64,000 nucleotides of DNA from Periconia sp. R9002. Its lineage: Eukaryota; Ascomycota; Dothideomycetes; Pleosporales; Periconiaceae. A model generated the notes under the pieces. The model saw only the letters and a program-made list of their open reading frames with translations. It was not told the DNA's origin and did not search any database. The stretch lies in assembly GCA_023627715.1 (NCBI GenBank), contig JAMAHW010000019.1, positions 417,994 to 481,993 on the forward strand, in the 5' to 3' direction. Both the position numbers and the translations under genes were made by a program. This document shows positions 58,130 through 64,000 of the stretch, piece by piece; within the stretch, counting starts at the first letter, position 1; every line of letters starts with the position of its first letter.

Positions 58130-58732
58130 ATGTTCAACGCTCACGCCACCTCTCTCTTTGCGGTCATCGCTGCGATCTGCCTCAGCCAAGTGAACGCGGG
58201 GGTTGTTCCTATTTCAGCTCGCGGTCTACTCCTATCTTGGGCGTGCCCTGGTCCCAGCATCCAAGAAATCCATGACAGTGGCAACTTCGACATTAGGACA
58301 GAAGATATGCAAGCACTAGCGATGGCGATCCAGCAGAACAAGTTGACATCTGGACCTCTTGACGACGAGATCCTGATCAAGGCAAACCACGGCTTCAACA
58401 TCGTCTCCGGCTCGGTGCAGGTGTGCGTGGAGAACCAGTATCTCTTCGAGAACGCGCACTTCGCGCGAACCGACATCGCCCGCGCCGTTGCCGAGGGCAT
58501 GTACCACTGCTGCGGTGGCCAGGACAATCTGGTCGAGGTGTGCAACGTCAAGCCGTGGGACACAATGAACGGCGACACTGGCCTGAAGGCCTTCGTCCAA
58601 ATTGGAAAGGCTGGAGATGAATGCAAGAATTCCCCCGGTACCGCCGAATACGTCAAGGATGGCGAATTTGTTTACAAGACTGGTAAATTCTTCTGGGATG
58701 TGTTCAGCCCTATAATCAAGGGAGATCTATAG
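58130..58732 (+). CDS. Secreted six-cysteine protein 2 (cluster member B, extended, intronless)
   Basis: 200 aa in one exon; the start at 58130 (MFNAHATSLFAVIAAICLSQVNA) is chosen because it gives a clean signal peptide, while an in-frame ATG at 58004 does not. Family core present: SWAC, helix DMQALAMAI, SGSVQVCVENQYLFENAHF, helix ending HCC, EVC, GDTGLKAFVQI and DEC. It lacks the intron of the other three members, has a longer segment between Cys1 and Cys2 and a 40-residue C-terminal extension (GEFVYKTGKFFWDVF), so it is the most diverged member. Function unknown. Confidence 0.82.
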   Translation: MFNAHATSLFAVIAAICLSQVNAGVVPISARGLLLSWACPGPSIQEIHDSGNFDIRTEDMQALAMAIQQNKLTSGPLDDEILIKANHGFNIVSGSVQVCVENQYLFENAHFARTDIARAVAEGMYHCCGGQDNLVEVCNVKPWDTMNGDTGLKAFVQIGKAGDECKNSPGTAEYVKDGEFVYKTGKFFWDVFSPIIKGDL

Positions 58733-59775
58733 ATGATCTTTTGTCTGGCTTGTGAATTGGATCCGCATTATCCAAAACTCCATGGGATGGTGACGCGATT
58801 ATGTTTCGATAAGTGTTTGTCTTTTTGGAGAACTTTATAGAGGTAGACTATTATTCTTTTTAGTTCAGCTTTGTTTCTACGTACGAGAACGCTAGATGGG
58901 CATAATCAGTACGAAAGAGTATAAAATTATCGTTGAGAAAATAAGTCTTTGTATAATTCTTGCATATACATATCTGGTAGAAAACAGGCTAATGGATAAC
59001 TAAGAACATCAAGTGAGGGGTGGCGAAGGTGGTCGACTTCCGAGTGATTTAATGCACTTGCTTTAAACTATGTGTAAGCTAGGTAGGGTGCTGTACGAGC
59101 TCAAACTTGTGGTGTTTCCGTGAGGTCTTTTTGGCGCTCTGCTATGAGAAGGGTGGGGATTTATGGCAAGTAAGGAGTTTCTAAAGCGCTTTCTGTAGGC
59201 TGTCTAAGTTAATTAAATCACTATATCCCCACTAGGGCCAAACGTGCCTGATTCAAACTTTCTAGCTAAGCTTTTGCTGATGCCAGCCATGTCTTAGCGT
59301 TTACGCTTAGTGCGCCCTTGGTGTCCACTGCTCAGTGCTGTCAGCCTTTACAGGTATACTAGCGCGCTAGCGGTATCTCGAATCTATTCAAAGAATTGTA
59401 CTCTCAGGGGGTCGACGCAGGGGGCGCCATGGACAGTATCTTGATTCCATACTTTCGTCCATCAGACGGTTATTAAACAGGTAAATATACCTCCTATTTT
59501 CGTTTACGGGCCGTCTTTGGGGACACTGAGATGGACGTCAATTGGCTCAAGAATCATCGGCCAGCCTATACCGGTGATTGATCCGGGAAAAGTAGTATTA
59601 CAAAAGAGATGTAATTCTAATCGATAGCCCGCCAATGCAAAGAAACGACCTCTTCTTCGTGCTAATTGTGCCTAGCTAGCGCTCTCGTACGTACACGCAA
59701 AGATGAACCTAAAAAAACGGAACTACAACACTACACTATGCCTTACAAACAAACAAATCTTACAAGCTATAACCA
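58733..59775. other. Convergent spacer, secreted proteins 2 and 3
   Basis: 1043 bp. The part from about 59160 to 59400 is rich in TA-containing palindromes (TTAATTAA, GCTAGC-like, GCGCGCTAGC) and might be a decayed repeat. Copy 2 of the 27-bp duplication is at 59652-59678. No gene. Confidence 0.45.
59652..59678 (+). repeat. Copy 2 of a 27-bp duplicated segment
   Basis: CTTCTTCGTGCT-A-ATTGTGC and flank, 24 of 27 identical to 57793-57819. Lies just beyond the 3' end of secreted protein 3. Confidence 0.6.
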
Positions 59776-60301
59776 TTAACAATCAATAGCCGAGTTCTTG
59801 ATCCTGATCTCCAAAGCTAAACCGCTATCTCCATGACCCGTGGCTGTGCCACCCTCACTGCCGATTATGTTAGTGTTAGGCTGCAGGAGTCTATCAAGCG
59901 GAGACTTACCACTTGTCAGTGGGGCAGTTGCAATTCTTAAGAATATAATCAATCCCCCACGCGATCTCCGAGTGCGAGACATGAGTATTTTCGAAGAAAA
60001 ACTCGTTCATGACGCAGACTTTAGCTGTGCCAGACTGGAAGGATACTTGTCCCCCGGCACCGACAAACTCCATATCGGAACTTCCCCGTAGGCCCTCGGC
60101 TAGACTTTGAATCTCAGCCACGTTGAAAGGATTGTACGGAAAACAATGGTCGCGCCGCTTCGTAAGGGCGTCCGCGTGGTCAAGCGCAACGCTTCTGGTG
60201 TTCAATACAGACGATTGAGTTGCCGCAGAAACATCGATGACTGGTGCAGCGAGCGTAAGGGGCAAGGAAGTGAATATAGCGGCCACGGATACCAAATACA
60301 T
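59776..60301 (-). CDS. Small secreted six-cysteine protein 3 (cluster member C)
   Basis: Exons on minus 60301-59910 and 59857-59776 (intron 52 bp, branch CACTAACAT); 474 nt, 157 aa. Signal peptide MYLVSVAAIFTSLPLTLAAP, then a pro-segment to a KRR site (48-50) just before mature DHC. Core: helix IQSLAEGL, SGTAKVCVMNEFFFENTHVSHSEI, helix ending NCNC, Cys at the junction (DKC), HGDSGLALEI, terminal IDC. The intron is in phase 2 inside the same Cys codon (TG|T) as in members A and D. Probably processed by a Kex2-like protease; function unknown. Confidence 0.85.
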
Positions 60302-60403
60302 GGTGGAGATTCTTGGATGGAATGTAACGAAATGTAAAGGAATGAAGGTAATTGAGAGACGAGAAAAGCTGTGTATTTCAACCCGGGGTACGTGTGTAAC
60401 TAC

Positions 60404-60411
60404 ATCTTATA
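60404..60411 (-). promoter_or_regulatory. TATA box of secreted protein 3
   Basis: TATAAGAT on minus, about 103 bp upstream of the start codon at 60301. Confidence 0.5.
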
Positions 60412-60683
60412 CTTTTCTTCACCCTGCCAGGCAAAATTAGCGTAATGCAACAGGCGACCAAATGTTGCGCATTGTTTACATCTTCAGCCTATTCTGGAAT
60501 AAAAACCCGAATGTGATGAAATTAAAATAGCCAAGATCAATAAGTCTCACCAGGGTCCCCCGTTTCACAAATGTGTATAACGAAATCTACCTTACAAAGT
60601 CCGTATATAAGTGGCAGATTAGAACTTTGCTTGGTCGGAATTGGCTAGAATTAATTATACTAGAGTGCCCATTGGACGTACAA

Positions 60684-60729
60684 ATGGCGTCAGCATCGGA
60701 TTATTATGAACATGGCGTCAACATCGGAT
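60684..60729 (+). repeat. 18-bp direct repeat, 28-bp period, in a divergent promoter
   Basis: ATGGCGTCAGCATCGGAT at 60684-60701 and ATGGCGTCAACATCGGAT at 60712-60729, 17 of 18 identical. Each contains TGGCGTCA, close to a bZIP/ATF half-site. A paired regulator-binding site is inferred. Confidence 0.6.
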
Positions 60730-60825
60730 GGAGCTGCACGAATCCGTTCCCAATTCGTATATCTTTAGTCTCTCTTGTAATTGCACCTTCAGTGCACAAT
60801 CATCCCAATTTGTGGCCACTGTCAG

Positions 60826-60835
60826 TATATATATA
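60826..60835 (+). promoter_or_regulatory. TATA box of secreted protein 4
   Basis: TATATATATA, about 133-142 bp upstream of the start codon at 60968. Confidence 0.5.
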
Positions 60836-60967
60836 GAGGTGTGCTGGGTAGACACATTTCCCTCAAGCACCCATCATCTGATCCACCAAAGTCCAGCATT
60901 CGCTTTTCTATCAAACATTACTTCACTTGTACCATTTCCCAGAATATAAACCAATCCAGCAAACGAC

Positions 60968-61426
60968 ATGCGTCCCTCCATCTACCTCATTTCGTTCTCC
61001 TCGTTGTTCCTCACTACCTATGCCAAAGCTTGTGGTGGGTCAGACCAGGTCATAGATACTGCTGATATCCTTGCCCTGGCACAGGATCTGCAGAACAACA
61101 AACCCGACGATATGGCCGATTTCCCCGCACGTAAAATAGAGCCTTGGACCCACGGTACCGCACAAGTTTGTATTCAGAACCAGTATTTCTTCGACCACAC
61201 GCATGTGTCGCGCTGGGAGATCGGATGGGCTGTGCAGTATATTTACGACCACTGTTGTAACACTGCTGGAAATTCCCAATGGTGAGTATCCCCACGCACA
61301 TTCCAATTTAGATGGTTAGTACTGGCGCTGACCGTTTCTAGTGACGGTGGCTACACTACAGCCCACGGTGATAGTGGACTTAGTTTGTCAATACAGCTTC
61401 AACATGTGGGCGAATGGTGCCAGTAG
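60968..61426 (+). CDS. Small secreted six-cysteine protein 4 (cluster member D)
   Basis: Exons 60968-61281 and 61342-61426 (intron 60 bp, branch GCTGACC); 399 nt, 132 aa. Signal peptide MRPSIYLISFSSLFLTTYA leads directly to KAC with no pro-segment. Core: helix ILALAQDL, HGTAQVCIQNQYFFDHTHVSRWEI, helix ending HCC, Cys at the junction (SQC), HGDSGLSLSI, terminal EWCQ. Exon 1 is 314 nt, exactly the length in member A, and the intron has the same phase and codon. Closest to member C in the C-terminal block. Function unknown; secretion is likely. Confidence 0.85.
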
Positions 61427-62292
61427 GATAGTGATGATATGCGAGAGTGAGGCTTTTGAATAACAGGGTAGAGTCGGATATAGGGTGGGTGCAGGAAGAA
61501 TGGAGAGGAGGACGGGTGATGTGTTGGCTTGCATGTCTAAGCTTTTTATTGTACTTTTACTTTTTTGAGCATGCAAGAAATACTATCCCTTACTATAGCG
61601 CGAACATCACCGTTTAGGGAACAGAACGTTGTAATTCAATAGAGTAGAATTCTCTGATATAAGTCGGAACTTGAATATTCCCTAGACAATATTTTTTCGT
61701 ACACGATGGTTCAAATGCACTTACCGGACTGAAATCCTCTCGTCATGTTCGATGCATCGCTATTAAAGGGGATCTAAAGCCCAAGGCCAAAAAGACGGGG
61801 TACTATGCGTATTAACCTTCCCAGAGCAAATAATTGAATAAATGCATCATCTATCACATCGGACTCATGCAACCTCCGACAATCGGAGAACACCATAATC
61901 ACACGACGGTCTCAAGATGGACAACGAACAACATTCCACCATACGGAGCCAACAACCTCATGTGGCCCAATGCGGAGTCGGTTAGCCACGGCAGGATCCA
62001 CATGTACAAATCCTATCGATAACTAGGCGCCGGACCGTGCCGATCCAGGTACCTACCTACCAACCTCCCGTAAACAAATTTGCATTATTGTATACATCCC
62101 GGGTATATAACATAAACCTTGCCCAATTGTATCTTTGACTTTTCACTTGGAAGCTTCGTTGACACCACGACCAACCCAAGCGCTACTTTTAGGAGGAAGT
62201 CAGATGTTGGGATTCAAGAGGTGGCACCGTCCATTGTGCGCTTTTGATACTATCTGTCCCCAGCATCTCTCGGTGGCGTGTTCGTAGGAGAT
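61427..62292. other. Intergenic between secreted protein 4 and the transporter
   Basis: 866 bp, with no gene recognised; an ACCTACCT motif occurs near 62050. Confidence 0.4.
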
Positions 62293-63560
62293 ATGGAAGA
62301 GAGAGACCGTGACAATGAAAGAAAGGAGGGAAGGCGCAAAGTAGGAGTACGAGATAGACTTCGACACTTTACGTGGGCGTGGTTTACATCTACTATGAGT
62401 ACTGGTGGTCTTGCCCTCCTGCTCGCTGAGACACCGCATAAGTTCCATGGTAGTTATCCTTTTCCTAGCTGAACATTAACCCCGTGCCTGCTTTATTTCG
62501 AGGGGAGGGGATATGATAAATGATTTGGCAAGAACTAACGTACTCGACACCAGGTTTAAACACAATCGGCATTATAGTCTTCATTTTGGACCTCGTTCTC
62601 TTCGTCTGCCTTTGCGCCTGCATGGTCATCCGCGCCATCATCGACTTTCGCCGGTTCAAAGAATCCTTTCACCACCCCCCAGAAGCTTTCTTCTTCGGTG
62701 CCTTCTGGCTCAGTCTCAACACCATCTTCAGCAATATCCAACTTTACGGCGTCACCTACGGTCCTTGCGGAAGCTGGCTAGTCACGACCCTGTATGTCCT
62801 TTACTGGATATATGCCGCATGTTCATTCACCACCTCCGTGGCACTGTACTGGGTCTTCATTGTCAGACACAAAATCCGGCCCGTACCGTTTAGTCCGACC
62901 TGGTTCCTGGCCGGCTATAGTGCTATGCTGACAGGCACGCTCGCGAGCATCATTGCGGCATCGCAGCCGGAAGCACGCAGGATGACGATTCTCGTGAGCG
63001 GTCTGGCGTTCCAGGGTTTCGGATGGATGATCTCTTTCCTCCTCACCATCATGTACGTGTACAACCTCGTGGAGAACGGCCCCCCACCTGAATCGGTGCG
63101 CCCTGGAATGTTCATCCCTGTGGGTGCTGCGTCTTTCACGATTCTTGTTTTCATCGGGCTTTCCAACTCCTTACCTACTTCGTATAGTTTCTTTATTACA
63201 CATCCCTCTGCCGCAGAGACTTTGCACACGCTCGCCGTCTTTTCTAGTATTTTCCTGTGGATGTTGAGCTTTTGGATCTTCGTTCTCGCCGTGTTGGGCT
63301 GTCTGAAGGGAATACCACACATGAGCTTTACGTTGCCTTGGTGGGCCTTGATCTTCCCGAACGTCGGGTTCACGCTTGCTACAGTGAATATTGGGCGGGA
63401 GCTCGGGAGTGAGGGGATTCTTTGGGTAGGGAGTGCCATGACGATATTGCTGTGTGCCACGTGGCTGATAGTCGTGGTCGCGTGTGTGAGGGCTGTGGTG
63501 AAACGGCAGATCTTATGGCCTGGAAAAGATGAAGATAAGGCCATGTTTAAAGATGACTAG
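62293..63560 (+). CDS. TDT-family transporter (Mae1/SSU1/TehA-like)
   Basis: Plasma-membrane transporter of the tellurite-resistance/dicarboxylate family (malate or sulfite export/import in yeasts). Exons 62293-62449 and 62554-63560 (intron 104 bp); 1164 nt, 387 aa. A short basic cytoplasmic start (MEERDRDNERKEGRRK) precedes the family's first helix FTWAWFTSTMSTGGLALLL, then HKFHGLNTIG across the intron. About ten membrane spans follow, including IVFILDLVLFVCLC, TLYVLYWIYAACSF and the late LPWWALIFPNVGFTLATV typical of Mae1-like members. The substrate cannot be told from sequence. The initial GTG frame at 62278 is not used because the ATG at 62293 is in frame and fits. Confidence 0.92.
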
Positions 63561-63625
63561 TGAATAATTTCTAGCCCGTCACTTAATGTATATATTCTTG
63601 TACTCTCCCACTCATACTCGTCTTG

Positions 63626-64000
63626 TTAACAGATCCGTTCCGTAGGCTCTCTCCAAGGAACCCCCAAAATCTCAAATATCCTCTTCTCGCTCCGTCCCTC
63701 CACTAAAACACCATCATTCAACCTCCCACTGTTCTTGCCCCGGACAACATCCTTATAGAGACCTCTTTGGTTCAAGCGCATACCTTTCTTGCTCGCCAGA
63801 AGCCTCACGCTACGGTTGAATATATCGTTGCCAGTGAAGTAGATAAGTGCGGCTCCCATCTCATAGTCCGGAACCAGAAGGAGATCCAGACGACGCCAAG
63901 TTGTCGACGTAGGAAGACATGACACTCCATGCCACTTTGTCCCGTCATCTGAGCGCGAGGATGCTGCGAGCTTGCATTTCAGGAAGCCTGATGCTTTGAG
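63626..64000 (-). CDS. Family X DNA polymerase (Pol4/lambda type), C-terminal part, runs off the window
   Basis: The minus frame is open from the right edge to a stop at 63626 (124 codons plus stop visible). It shows SSRSDDGTKWHGVSCLP, then WRRLDLLLVPDYEMGAALIYFTGNDIFNRSVR and SKKGMRLNQRGLYKDVVRG, ending EKRIFEILGVPWREPTERIC. RRLDLL with the catalytic Asp, the TG-sF steric gate region (YFTGN) and the ILGVPWREPxER end are family X hallmarks (beta, lambda, mu, yeast Pol4). It acts in base-excision repair or end joining. It converges on the transporter with only 65 bp between stops, so the 3' UTRs must overlap or be very short. Confidence 0.92.
   Translation of the reverse strand, partial: LKASGFLKCKLAASSRSDDGTKWHGVSCLPTSTTWRRLDLLLVPDYEMGAALIYFTGNDIFNRSVRLLASKKGMRLNQRGLYKDVVRGKNSGRLNDGVLVEGRSEKRIFEILGVPWREPTERIC

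Larger units (their letters stand above)
60302..60967. promoter_or_regulatory. Divergent promoter region, secreted proteins 3 and 4
   Basis: 666 bp with a TATA box facing each way and an 18-bp direct repeat (60684-60729). No gene. Confidence 0.5.

Noticed and set aside
62278..62292. GTG start for the transporter
   Set aside because: A nuclear fungal gene should use the in-frame ATG at 62293.

Overview
The window is nuclear DNA of a filamentous ascomycete (Pezizomycotina). The evidence is short GT-AG introns of about 44-120 bp with CTAAC/CTGAC branch sites, genes spaced 0.1-3 kb on both strands, a CFEM GPI-anchored protein, a fungal Zn2Cys6 regulator and fungal-type BRC1/RTT107, VPS25 and GID4 proteins. 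A Dothideomycete, perhaps a member of the Pleosporales, is my inference: it rests on an AKT2-like peroxisomal hydrolase and on the secreted-protein repertoire, not on a marker gene. There is no phage, plasmid, CRISPR or bacterial operon structure.

1-26 kb is a housekeeping block. It holds a 2513-aa disordered and coiled-coil protein, an initiator tRNA-Met, sphingoid-base kinase, beta-COP (SEC26), the exon-junction protein Mago, the GID/CTLH subunit GID4/VID24, the tRNA m7G methyltransferase TRM8, RRP1, a SUV39/Clr4-type SET protein and the spliceosomal WD protein PRP46. An AT-rich island with two perfect inverted repeats lies between RRP1 and the SET gene.

26-34.6 kb is looser. It has a 3.1-kb stretch without a recognisable gene, a CFEM GPI protein, a Zn2Cys6 transcription factor and 2.1 kb of mostly empty DNA.

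34.6-56.3 kb is again dense: ERB1 and PRP5 (divergent pair), a peroxisomal alpha/beta hydrolase ending in SKL, RTT107/BRC1, VPS25 (ESCRT-II), the branched-chain dehydrogenase E2, gluconokinase, VPS26 (retromer), and an aquaporin-like gene with altered NPA boxes and a doubtful last splice junction.

56.7-61.4 kb is the most unusual part: four related small secreted six-cysteine proteins in alternating orientation (-,+,-,+). Three share one phase-2 intron at the same codon, and the spacers carry duplicated segments. I could not assign the family with confidence; it looks like a locally expanded effector-like family. The window ends with a TDT/Mae1-type transporter and the C-terminal part of a family X DNA polymerase that runs off the right edge.

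Functional links are thematic rather than operonic: splicing and mRNA surveillance (mago, PRP46, PRP5), ribosome assembly (RRP1, ERB1), membrane traffic (SEC26, VPS25, VPS26), genome maintenance (RTT107, polymerase X, SET protein) and secreted proteins. Exon structures were worked out by hand from splice signals, reading phase and expected family sequence. Totals that divide by three are stated, but no transcript data were available.
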